Origin: Eublepharis macularius
Lineage: Eukaryota; Chordata; Lepidosauria; Squamata; Eublepharidae
NCBI RefSeq assembly: GCF_028583425.1
Contig: NC_072806.1
Coordinates: forward strand, 30,302,001 to 30,366,000
Direction of reading: 5' to 3'
Length of the DNA stretch: 64,000 nt
The notes under the pieces: generated by a model
What the model was told of the DNA's origin: nothing
Databases searched by the model: none
The model's input: the letters and a program-made list of their open reading frames with translations, nothing else
Translations under genes and position numbers: made by a program
Shown: positions 1 to 11,400 of the stretch, one piece after another
Position numbering within the stretch: the stretch's first letter is position 1
Layout: each line of letters starts with the position of its first letter

Positions 1-746
1 GGTTGTGCCTCACCCGTACAGAATTCTGAGCTGCCTCTGCAAGAGCCCCTTTTTTCCAAACTAGCTTTTGCTCCTCCTGGTTTCCGTTCACTCGGAAGTC
101 TCTGCCAGTTGTTCCAATTTGAAAGGGGGATGAACGTGGAATCTGTCTCCGCAGCGGTTTGTCCTCCCAATTTGTTACCAGGCCGCTGAGGCACCAACAT
201 CAGATGAATACTAGATTTCCCATTACGATAAGCAACTGCATCATCTCTGCAAATGCATATTAAACTCCCGCAGACATATCATCCATAATACATGAGAATA
301 TATTTGAATTAAATGTATCATTCAAAGGGAAATGCTTGAAATGCTTCCCGCAGGACGGAACAACCATGAAATCTGGAGTGGGGCTGGTACTGAATTTCAT
401 GAACACGCTATTTCTATTTGAAAATTTCCATTTCTGACAGGGGTTCTCCCCTCTCTGGGTATCTTCTGCTCCCCTGCTCTGATCATCCTAATGAAATTGC
501 ACAGAAATACTACTATAAAAACAGATGCCTGATTTTGCATCAGTTGCATTAAAAATTGTGTTAAAATGGCATGTGAACAGGATATAATGTATACATGGTG
601 TAAAAATGGCATTAAAATGTCTTAAAAGAATTAAATGGAAAACCAGCAATTAACAAGCCAGAAAGGGTCATGATGACGACCAAAAAGTGAAAAAGCACCT
701 TCCCTAATCTGCAGAGTTTCTGCATGAATTAAGAGGTGCCTTTGCA
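1..746. other. PIGL: PIGL intron, nothing recognised
   Basis: AT-rich unique-looking sequence, no coding exon with splice sites found. Confidence 0.5.
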
Positions 747-768
747 AGAGAGAGAGAGAGAGAGAGAG
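747..768. repeat. (AG)n microsatellite
   Basis: Eleven AG units just before the eroded SINE. Confidence 0.95.
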
Positions 769-775
769 TGCTTGA

Positions 776-985
776 GAGCTGGTGTAGGGTTAGAGTGTTA
801 GAGAAGGAGGGTGGAAGCCCGAGTTCAAATTCCAACTCTCCGCAAAGATCTCTGGGTGACCTTGGGCCAGTTACTTTTTCAGCCTAGCTCATCAGAATGT
901 GAGGATGAATGAGGGAGGTAGACCATACTTACCACCCTAAGTACCTTGGAGAAAGAGTGGGATAAGAATGTGATTGGTAAAACAG
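776..985 (+). repeat. CORE-type tRNA SINE, eroded
   Basis: A tRNA-like head (GGTGTAGGGTTAGAGTGTTAG, GAGTTCAAATTCC B-box-like) is followed by GGTGACCTTGGGCCAGTTAC, the hallmark of this SINE family. Confidence 0.6.
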
Positions 986-1742
986 ACACACAAAAGGCTG
1001 AAGCTGCCAAAAATGGCAACCACGCATCCCATCTCATGTTGGAAAGTCATGACATTGATGTATCCCCATTCCCTGGCTCCACATTATGAACCGTCAATGG
1101 CAGGAGGTGGAGAAATATGGAATGTTGTGACATCATAACGTGAGGGACATTCTCATGTCCTTGGAGGGGAACCGCTATTGGTGTTGGTTCCCTTACTGAT
1201 GCGTTTCTGGCCACATCAGCCTTGAGATTGTGCATTCTTGTGCACATACTTGGGAGTAAGTCTCGCCAAGAAAAGGGGGTGTATACTTCTTGTACATACA
1301 GAAATGTCTTGTGCTGAGTAGACCTTGGCCCATTTAGACCAGAACTGACTGCTCTGGCGGATAGCTGCTTTTGGGCACCTGGGGGTTGAACAACACAATG
1401 CACTTTTCTTGGGAGCATCTCTTGATCCAGTCAACAGATGTCTAGGAATTCCATTCTCAGAATGTGATACACAGACACGTGGAGGCCCAATTCAAACTGA
1501 GACAGGAGTGTGCAGAAAGAGAAGCTTAAGCCAACCTGGAATGGCTCTTTGGGAAAACGGAACATGTGCTGATGGGTTACCTGTGAGTTTCCCTGGCAGA
1601 GGAACTACTGGCACCCTGGGGCTGTTTCAGATCAGGAAAATGGCACTGGAGGAGGCTTAAGCCCCAGGTGTCCACAATCTATGACCCAGATTGAGCCCCT
1701 GCATTTCTGGGAATCAAGTTGTGAGCTCAAAATTTCCAGACT
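986..1742. other. PIGL: PIGL intron, nothing firm
   Basis: Short open frames on both strands overlap and none has splice support. Repeat-like pieces near 1240-1420 are too eroded to name. Confidence 0.45.
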
Positions 1743-1948
1743 GAGAGCCAAACTAAAAGTGACGTCTTACACAGGTTGGACACTAGTCGGCTTCCCCCAA
1801 GTTCTGATGGGAAATGTAGGCATCCTGGTCTTGCAGCTGTAATGGAGAGCCAAGCTGTAAAACCAGGGCGCCTACATTTCCCATCAAAACCTGAGGGAAG
1901 CCGACTAGTGTCCAACCTGTGTAAGACGTCACTTGTAGTTTGGCTCTG
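1743..1948. mobile_element. Palindromic MITE, arms of about 100 bp
   Basis: The ends AGAGCCAAACTA and TAGTTTGGCTCTG start inverted arms that include CCGACTAGTGTCCAACCTGT and continue nearly to the centre. I found no clear target duplication. Confidence 0.75.
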
Positions 1949-3414
1949 AATCTATCAACTGGACCTGGAAATATACCCGGGAAAAGTGCATTGCATAGTT
2001 AGACCCTCAGTCCTTCCCTGCTTTGTTGCCGGAGATTCCGAGTGGCCTTCCAAACATGAATCAGATGCTATGGCACTCCGCCAAACACCTTGGGTCCCGT
2101 TCGAAAAGATGAGTTAGGGGCAGAGGAAAGCAGTCCAGTGCAAGCAGTGAGAACAGGAAACCGGGCACGGGAGTGGGCCTCTTTTCCTACAACATTAAAA
2201 TGATGGGATGCGTGGTGATCTTTGCAAGGCCACAAACTGGCACAGTGTGAGCTGGCCCAATGCAAATCAGCCAGAGCTGTGGTGGCACCATGGCGTCAAA
2301 GGTTTGCTGGCGATAAAGATGTGGTTCTTGTTGTCAAGGTTGCCTGTTTTAATAAGATGGTTTCAACAAAATCTCAAGAGCCCATCTGATTAAAATCAAC
2401 CACATCCCCAGCACATAATTTGACCTAACTCCTGGGCTGTCTTGGGTTGAGCTGATCTGCAACTGGTTTGAACCCAGAGGAATGTACTCCAGCTTGAACT
2501 TCAACCTCATGTCAGTGGTGCTCTGCCTTTGCCCTCCCCCTTTCTGTAGCCCCGTCCTTTACATATATGTAGACTGGCTGTCATTGTTTAATCTCTCCAG
2601 TTTTACTCTGTGGTTCCTCTCTCGATGGCCAGCCTAGCGAGGCAGACAAACCCAAGGTCAAGAAGCAGGAAAGTGGAAAGGGCAGGGTCCTTGGAACAGG
2701 CTCCAGGGAACGTGCTAAAGTTCATATCACGCTCACTTCTTTATCTCTGCAACCTTGAGCGACATCTGGTGCTACGTTAACCCAATAAATACCAAATACC
2801 TTGTGAGCCCAACCAGCTTGGTTAATCAGACCCTGCTCAGTTTTGTTGTTGTCGGGAAGATCACTGCCACTACAGGACAAGCTTGGTCTGGGATTTCTGT
2901 TTCTGTTTTTGAATTCACAGCTCTGCTAATGTTGTTCACATATCTTTGTAAACCAGTTTTCTGCTTTGATCTGCTAATCAAGGCGAAGGATTCCCCCCCC
3001 CCTCTCGAAGACTCTGCTGTTCCTCTGCAGTGGTTCCAAAACACCGAAGAGAACATTTGGGTGTTCTAAGAACGAAGTATGAGTTTGTGGTTTTGGTGCA
3101 AGTTTGTGGTTCAGCTGTAATATGCAGGTGGCCATGACAACAGAAGCTGGGATGGCAGAAGCAGCAGCTATTTTGTGGTGTCGGAATCAGCTTTGGACTC
3201 CCACACCATTTTTAAAGGACCACCCAAATGACTCAGGCACCTTGAAGCAGTCTTAGAGCCGATTCTGTACTTTTTGAGTAGGATATTGTACCTCTGCTGA
3301 TGGCACACTCTCTGGAATGTGTGGTTTCTCTGGTGAGTGTGTTTGTGTGTGTTTCATCCTTTCTCCAGGGGGCTAGGCATACAATGTCATCACAGGTTAA
3401 TCTGATATTGGAAT
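1949..3414. other. PIGL: PIGL intron, nothing recognised
   Basis: No exon, RNA gene or clear repeat seen. Confidence 0.45.
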
Positions 3415-3855
3415 AGATTTGGCGGGAGCAACAATGATGGTTGGAGGTCCAGAAGAAAAGGTTGAAGGAACTGGGTATGTTTAGCCCAGAGAAGGGGAGA
3501 GTGGGGGCAGGATAGAGCTCTTCAGGTACCTGACAGTTGGAGTCTCTTGTTCTCTACACCTCCAGAGGCAAGACTACAACTCATGATTTAAGGTGAGGAG
3601 GGAACATTTTGGTTAGGAGAAAGTTTCTTATGTTGATAATGGTTTGACAATCAAACCAGTTACGGTGATTGGAGGAGGTAGTATCATAGAAACACAGAAT
3701 CATAGTGCTGGAAGGGACCCCAAGAAAATTTCCCAAATTTGCTTTCTCTTGTAGCCATCTGTCAGGAATGCTTTTGCTTTGGATTTTCTGCACTGAGCAG
3801 GGGGTTGGACTAGATGACCCACAAGACACCTTCCAACTCTAGGTCTCTGTGATAT
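3415..3855 (+). mobile_element. CR1 LINE 3' fragment
   Basis: GGTTGAAGGAACTGGGTATG, TTTAGCCCAGAGAAGGGGAG and the 3' end GGGGTTGGACTAGATGACC with CTTCCAACTCTAGG are CR1 3' UTR landmarks. A short opposed CR1 tail (ATCATAGAAACACAGAATC) lies inside at about 3690-3722. Confidence 0.75.
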
Positions 3856-3864
3856 GGTGTCTTG

Positions 3865-3962
3865 CCGAACACCACCCAGTGAGCATCACGGCAGAGAGGG
3901 ATTTGAACTCTCATACCCCCTGTTCCAAATCTCACAATCTACTATGCCACAATGACTTTCGA
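3865..3962 (-). repeat. CORE-type SINE, 5' fragment
   Basis: The reverse strand carries a tRNA-like head with GAGTTCAAATCCCTC. Confidence 0.5.
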
Positions 3963-4499
3963 ATGCTGTGCCTCGTGACAAACTGAACTAACTCCTTTCA
4001 CCCTCAGGACTCTGGGAATAATGAGCAGAATTTCTCTGGTATATTTTCACTATTAACTAACTAAAACTTCTGAGACTGTTTAACCCCCTTACAACATAGG
4101 AGGCAATGGCACAGGGCATTGTGCTCTCCCTATAAGGCTTTGGAGTTAATTTTGGCTTGCCGTCATATCGGTGTGCTCCCAGCGATTTTGATCTGCTGCC
4201 TCCAGCTGTTGGTTTCCATTGAACTAAGGTGACCTTCATCTGTCGAAAACTTGTTAAAACCTGCCTGGCTGCCCAGCAACATTATCCAAGGGAAACCTGG
4301 CACATCAGATGCACTGCTAATGTGGCTTTAGAGCACTGATTCCCAATTCTGTTTTGTGTATGTGGGGGAGGGGTGGTCCTTAAACTGTTGGGGTCCCTAT
4401 TCTGGCCTCATTCAGGGCCCTGTTGTCGGTTTCAAGAAATGACAGTCAGATAAACGGTAATGTGTATTAGCAATATATGTATATAAAATATATTGAAAT
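3963..4499. other. PIGL: PIGL intron, nothing recognised
   Basis: Unique-looking sequence between SINE and CR1 pieces. Confidence 0.4.
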
Positions 4500-4592
4500 T
4501 AAATCAAAAGAGTTTTCAGCTAAACATTAGGAAGAACTTCCTGACAGAGCACTCCCTCAGTGGAACAGGCTTCCTTGGGAGGTGGTGGCAGG
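4500..4592 (+). mobile_element. CR1 LINE 3' UTR fragment
   Basis: TAGGAAGAACTTCCTGACAG and GGAACAGGCTTCCTTGGGAGG are the CR1 landmark motifs. The fragment stops at a GC-rich insertion. Confidence 0.7.
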
Positions 4593-4850
4593 GCCGGCAC
4601 ACCCATTGAGGCCAGGTAGGTGGTGGCCTCAGGGCGCGGGGTGCCGGAGGGGACGCTGGAGAAGGCGCGGGGGGCAGGAGTGTGCGCCACGGTGCTGCAG
4701 CCTCCTAGCCCTCCCGCCCACGCCGCCACCGCCACCAGCACACGCCCCCGGCCGGGATCAGCAGCCGTGGGCAGGCGTCTGCGGCAGCGCAGGGCAACCG
4801 AGCAGCTGGAGCTTTTCCATGCCGATTGGGTGGTGTGATTTGAGTCATTG
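4590..4850. repeat. GC-rich repeat-like block
   Basis: CAGGGCCGGCACACCC at the left and GC-rich sequence without a plausible gene interrupt the CR1 fragment. Long open frames here on both strands come from base composition. It may be a DNA transposon; no inverted end was confirmed. Confidence 0.3.
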
Positions 4851-5189
4851 ATGAGAACAGACACGGAGAGATAAATTGAATGCCCCTGAGGAAGTCATGT
4901 TGACGAAGAGCTGACTGGAAAATTTGCTAGCCACAGTTCTGGGCATTTCCTCTGCATTCGTGCTGGATTTTCATACTCTCCCATGTTCCATCTAAACTTT
5001 ATGATTCTGTATGCTGCCCTCATTGTGTATAAGCCTGCATGACTCTCCAAATCAGCTCAACTGTCTCTATTGGTGGCTCCCTCTTACATCTGAAATCTAC
5101 AGGTGTGAGAAGTGGGACCTTTTCCATGGTTGCACCTGTCTTGTAGAATCAGCTCCTCTTAACTTTGCTATTTATTTCTAAAGGTCGTA

Positions 5190-5260
5190 AGCGTGTGTGT
5201 GTGTGTTTTGTGCCATCAAGTCACTTCTGACTTATGGCAACCTTTTGAATGAAGGAATGG
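5190..5260 (-). repeat. SINE fragment just upstream of a PIGL exon
   Basis: GTGCCATCAAGTCACTTCTG and ACTTATGGCAACC recall the 3' part of the 5S-derived SINE family common in squamates. It ends about 80 bases before the exon at 5341. Confidence 0.45.
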
Positions 5261-5340
5261 GCCTCCCCTTTATTCTTCAGTGTATGAGGAATTCCTTCTG
5301 CAGTGCCCATCTGTGCAACTTTGTTTTTATTTGTTCCCAG

Positions 5341-5431
5341 GGATCTTCCTGACCATCCGTCTGTCAAATGGGACACCAGTCTGCTGTCTACCCTGATCCT
5401 GAAGCATATTGAAACCAACCAAATCAACCTG
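5341..5431 (+). CDS. PIGL: PIGL exon (DLPDHP...NQINL)
   Basis: This 91-nt exon follows a pyrimidine-rich tract ending in CAG and is followed by GTAATA. The first base completes a split codon and 30 codons follow. It encodes the segment before the GHxxH motif, including the KWDT block that matches QWDT in the human enzyme. Confidence 0.92.
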
Positions 5432-8400
5432 GTAATAAATCCTTTGTTCTTTTCCAGAGTCTTCCCCCTCCCCAACTGAAACATGATGTGGGTGTGGCCA
5501 GTGGCATAGATGACTGTTAAAGGTCTAATGGCCATTCCCCGTGATAACTCCAGGGGGCCTCGATGTACTCATCTGAGCACCAGGTGCTGGTGTTAAGGGA
5601 TGGAGGAGGAAGCTATCCATCACCTTCCTGTCCTGTTTGTGAGGGCATCTGGAAACAGGGGCAGGGGTGGACTGGTTACCAGCAAAGGCCCTCCTTACAA
5701 CCTTATTCACTAGTGCTCTAAGTCTTGAACATGGAGGTGCTCTGGGAATGTGGATGTTCTAGGGAGATTGCTGTGTGCTCCCCCCTTTTAAAAAAGATAA
5801 CATTAAAAAACGTTTTAAAAGCTGAAAATTAACCTGCAGTTTTTGTCATTAGCATCGGTGTCTCTCACAGTTCTGGCAAGTTAATGCTTTAATGACCCGA
5901 CCACTATTTGGTAATAGCTGTGTTGGACCCAATCTTTGATTTGTCGAATGATTTGACCTCCCTTGACCTTCTTTTCCTTTAAGTGCTGCATATTGAGGGT
6001 TGCTCATAGTGGGAACTGGTAAATATCTACCTCCTTCACTCGCAAGTCCAATGAAAAGCTGGGAGTTCCATGAGCTTGGTCTTCAAAGTGAAAGTTTCTA
6101 TTTACTGAGTCCAGTGAGAATGCAGGTGCTTTATAAGCATAGCTATTAACTCTTCCACCCGCACCATTTCCACGTTGTGTCTCAGCATGCTGCATGACAT
6201 CTTGCTGAGTGTTTTGACTGACACTGAAGTGCCCTGAAGAGCACGCAGCGCTCCCTTAGCTGCCAGCATGCTTGGGTGAAAAGAATAGTATGGAATTGGT
6301 TGTTGGTTCCAGCAGGGAAGTTGGCAGGTTGGCCAAGAAAACTCTGGAAGCCAAATTTGTCAGCATCAACCTAATTCTACCTTTCTAGGACAGAGGTGAA
6401 TGCCACCTTTGTGTCAGAGTGTTTGCTTCATGACACAGAGCCAGGTGCAGTGGAAATAACTACTGGTGAGTCGGAGGAACAATTCTTCCACTTCTGTTGC
6501 ATGATAAACCATGCAGACAATGGGCTCTCTTGTTGACAGAATTCCTCAGTCGTCTGGCAATAACGAGACTGTCTACAGTCCCAGCAGGTTCTGAGAAGAA
6601 GCCGTGCTGGTATCTGTGTTACTCTCTTCTTCCCTCTCTTCCATGATGTCTCCTTCATTCTCTCGGCTGGCCTGGAAACTGGTGGAGCAACTCAATCACT
6701 CTTGGAGAGCCACATGGATGCATTTCATCTAAGCCCCACTATAAATACTGCCAATGCAGAAAAACATTAAAGCTACCAGGCTCAAAGCCAGAACTGATTT
6801 ACGGACACTGGAAATTATTTCCTGCATGCCAGATTTATGAGCAAAAGCCGACAGCTATTCAGGGCTGTTGGATCTCCGTCTGGGAGAAAGTGTGTCCAGG
6901 CAGGTTGTATGGTTTTGGCAGTTGCTGGACAAACCCAGAGTGGCCCACCGCTTTCCGCCCAGCACCTACAGCAGAGCACCTACACAGGTTATCATAGATG
7001 TGGGGAAGTGATTCTGGGTTGGACTAACACAGCTCCTAATTTCTGCTATGCTGAATGGCAGCTTTCTTATGTGAACTGCAGCAGGGCCACGTCAAGCTGT
7101 ATTAGGAAGTTATATACAAAGACATGTGAGTATCCAGTCCAGGCATCCTGAGGCCACTTGCTGGGAGCTTGGAGAGCAGCAGGCAAGACACCTGTTGGCC
7201 AAATAAGTGTAGAAGGCAAGACTCACAGTATCTGTGCTGAACGTGGCCAATCCACAGGCTTCATACAGCTTGCCCTTACTTACTGCTTGTTCCCTTTCAA
7301 GGTCTCAGTTCCAGCTTTAAACCCTTTGATTCCCAGTTGAACTAGACCCTTCATGATTTTGAAGGTCCTGATGTATCTGGAAGGTTACATGGGCATTGGT
7401 GGGCTGTGACACGACGTGTCAATACTGGAGGACCAACGTTCCCAAAGCCCTTTCTGGCTAGCAACATCTCCAACTTGGGCCGCCGGGTCTAGTGGTTGGC
7501 TCTTTAGACTTTGAACTGCGAATTTCTCAGGCCAGAGGGACAACACCTAGTGCTGAGACGTGCTGATGGCAGTGATTTTCTGATGACCTTCTCTAGAGTA
7601 TTATAGGGACCTTCTCTAGAGACTCTGCAGAACTGGGGCTCAGTGTGGGCATTATAGGCAGGGCCATGTGTATGCCGGGATTCTGGTGGGGCATGAAGTT
7701 CAGCTTCCCGAGAATCAAAGTTGCTGGTCCCTGGTCTGCTCACATATGCTTGCAAGTGCATGGGCAACGCCTGTGGAAACCATACAGTGGCCGAGCAAGA
7801 TTACCAGAAGCTGCAGGCAGCTTCAGTACACAGCTCTTGACTCCACACCACGACTAGCAAATGAGCAGTGGTTGAATAAATTGTGCAAAGTAGGGATTTT
7901 TATTCAACTGTGCTAAATTTCCATCATTTAGACAGTTTGCCAAATTCAGCTTTTTTGGCACAGCATTTGGGTTACCAAGAGGCAGAATTTTTGTTGCGTT
8001 TGTTTTAGCACATACAGCCCTAGCTCCAGGATGAATTTCATCTTGACGAGATGCCAAGGTCCCAGGTTCAAGACCCTCCCATGGGCTCCCAGGATTTGGT
8101 GCTCTTTGCCCTTGACCTTTGTGGAATAAAATGGTAGGTGGAGGAAGTGACGTGACTGAATGGCCAGTGGTAGAAGAAACAAGACATCTCTTTCATAGGA
8201 AGGAGTATCTTCATTGACTCCACAGGGCCTCATCGGCATGGATCTTTACCTAATGGACTATGTTGCATTGGTCCAAAAATATGTAACTTCTTTCTTGCAA
8301 TGCCACATGTGCAAAAGGAGCTCAGATGGATTTTCCTTTCTGTTAGCGGCAGAATGGGTTTCCCCCACCCGTTCAAAAAGAATTTTGAGATGCACTACTT

Positions 8401-11400
8401 AGTTCAGCTGCTTTACCCGTTCCCACCCACAAAAGCCCACCTCCTCTGACCTCTAAGGGTCATTCAGAAGAAGAAAACGGGCAGGTCCTGTGACAGAGCA
8501 GGTGTAGAGAGGAGAATGCCACAGCTTCCATCCAACCAACAACTAACTTTCACATCAAGAGAGCCTCTCCTGTCCTGGCCTTTTGTTCCCAGAACTGGTC
8601 AGGCCTGTTCGCCAACCTATGGTATGGTGTGGGGGGAGCAGGGGCTCTCCCATGCTGTACAATTCAGGTCAGCTGTTTGCCTGGCTTCATTATCTGTCAG
8701 CTGGTCTGATGGAACAGATGTGGTTATTAAGCAGATATCATCTCTGGTGGCCCTTTAGTGATCCAAGAAGTTGTGTTGAGCCTGTCCTTGTCAGATGCTC
8801 CAACCCATTACTTATGGGCTAGTGACAGGCCAAAGACCTAGCGGCACAGAGGGAGAATGTGGTAATCACCCTTAGCAACATTGCCCAGACTCTGCAGCTA
8901 GTGGCACCCTGGTGTCCCCTGAACCCCCTGAGCCAGGAGATTCCGAGCTGTTTGTACAAGAGTCCCAGCAGGAATTCTTTGCCATCCCAGCTCTGACCAG
9001 AAGCCCTGGTGGTGCAAGGGAGCTAGTGCCTGATGCGCAAGTTTGAGCCCTGTGGTGGCTACCAGCCAATGGTGGTTAATCTTTTTTTTAAAAAATGAAT
9101 TTTTCTATTTTACCACCTCCTGGAATGCTTTGTAGTCTCTGTTTTTTGACCCAGTCATGCAACACTTAAGCACTTCCTCTTCCTCTGATAAATGAGCTGT
9201 TCTTCACACGGGAAGAAGGGCAGGCTTTTGAAAGCAGCACCGTTTTTTTGGCACAGCCAGGTACGCATTCTTTATCCACAGCTAGCTTTGCTGGAGTGTA
9301 CCGCAGTCCCTGATTCAGATGCTGATCTCCCCAGTTGGCTGTCAGCTCTGGCTTGGATCACCAGTGACACCTCCTGCAGTCTACCAACTGATGACCCAGC
9401 TGTCTCTTTCTGAGTTTCACCCACAGTGGGGACTCAGTTACCCAAACTGAGAACCTTACGTCTAAGGCTGGGATCCAGCACAGTCACTGTCTTATTGTGC
9501 GCTCATGCCCAGAGCCGAGGTCAGCCCAAACCAGATGCTGGGAATTTATGTATGTATTTATTACATTTATATCTTGCCTTTCCTACAATGGCATACATCG
9601 TTCTGCTCTTTTCCATTTTTATCCTCACAACAACCCTGTGAGGTAAGTTAGGCTGAGAAAGAGTGACCGGCCCAAGATCACCCATCAAGCTTCCATGGCA
9701 GAGTGGGGATTTGAACCTGGGTCTCCCAGATCCTAGTTTGACACTCTGACCATTATATCACGCTGACTCCTTCATAACTGAATGCCCATTCCATATCTGG
9801 ATTCAACCACTATTGAATCCAGCTGGGGCCAGATTTTGATATCGTCTAGAACACAGGCTGCAGCTTTGCCTCAAGGAGACCTCTCTGGATTTGGCTCACT
9901 TCTAGCAACTGCAAGTCTGGCCACCATGGGAGCAAGGGCTGGCATCTTATCCCTAATTTTGGGGGGAAGCACAGTGGTTTCTCATGTGAATGGGGGCTCA
10001 GGAGCATCGCCTGTGGCCATGGCTTCCCTGTGTGCTATTTAAAGCAGATTAACACAAGGTATGCAACTGCGTTCTGTGGTCATGCAAAAATTTCGAGTTC
10101 TGACGTGGGTCCTTCCTGATCAGGAAAAGACTGCTGTTGCCTTTCCTCCCCACCGACCAAGATAACAAAATTCAATAGATATATTGTTTGTAAAAATTGT
10201 GCCTGCTTCTGCATCATCCTTAAGGGCTTTAAAATGGTGCTCAACTGCTGCAAAAGAGAAATGGATTGGGGAATATCAGCAGCAAAAATGGTAAAAGGAA
10301 AAAGCCCAGGGCAACGACATATGGAAACAAAGAGATTCAAGAAACGGCATATTTGACTAGTAAGTAAGTAATTTATTATTACAGCACTTGGCCAGTACGT
10401 TAACCATAAAATTTAAGTGCACATTTTACAACCATTTGAAACATGAAGCATATAAGTATATACAATTTAAAAACATAATTTCCTAATATCTATCAAAATT
10501 TGTAAAAACCATATTTGACTATCCCTTGGTTGTTATTTCTGGGCTGGATCCTCCTTTCCAGCTCCCTTTGCTCAATTAGTAATCCTGTTCAGATTGGTGA
10601 ATGTTACTCAGCAGGTGGGTTCGGTGCTGAGGTAGTAGGTTGCCAAACCAAGACCGAGCTTGCATTCCTGTCCTGAGGCCTGCCCTGCTGCCAGACAGAG
10701 GCAGAGGCCACACCTTACCATGGTTTTCTCAGGACTCTCGGGCTGCTCCCCTCCCTCCTCAAGTGGCACCTTGTGTGTGTTTTAAGCCCTTCCTCTTGGC
10801 AACGGCTTGCTGAGCGGGTTGAGAGTCTCTTTCATCCTCCCTCTCTGACCTTTCCCCCACTGCCTCCGGGCCCTGCCTTGTGCAACTGGGCCAGAGCTGG
10901 GAAAGGCTGTGTGTAAGCAAGGGCACAGCATCTTCCCAGCGTCCAAGGAGTAGAACCGGATGGGCAAGAAGTGAGGAAAGTTTTTGTCAACACTCGCTTC
11001 CTCCCAGGCAGAGGCTAGAGCAAAGTCAGGCCCACGGCTGCCACCCCCTGACCGGTGGGTGATGGCTATTATGTTGGAGCTGAGGGAGGTGCCATCTTCC
11101 TTTGGATTTCACGTTATCATCGGCCTCAGTTTCGTTCTGCTACAGGTTTTTGGCTGCCCGTGAAGATGCTTTAGTTTCTTCTTTTATGTTACTTATATGC
11201 CATTTTTCTGCCGTTCATACACAAACAAATGTAGGGAAATGTGTACATTTTAAGGGGGGAAACTTAGACCCAGGAAACAGAAAATGGGTTAATTTTTCAT
11301 AAGGGAGAAGTATTTTTATTATTTATTTTTATTTATTTAGGTCATTTATAGACTGCCTTCCTCACTGAGACCCCAGGCGGATTACACAGTGTGAGATTAG

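Noticed and set aside
4520-4864. Long open frames on both strands in a GC-rich block
   Set aside because: Few stops are expected at this composition; the block interrupts a CR1 fragment and has no domain.
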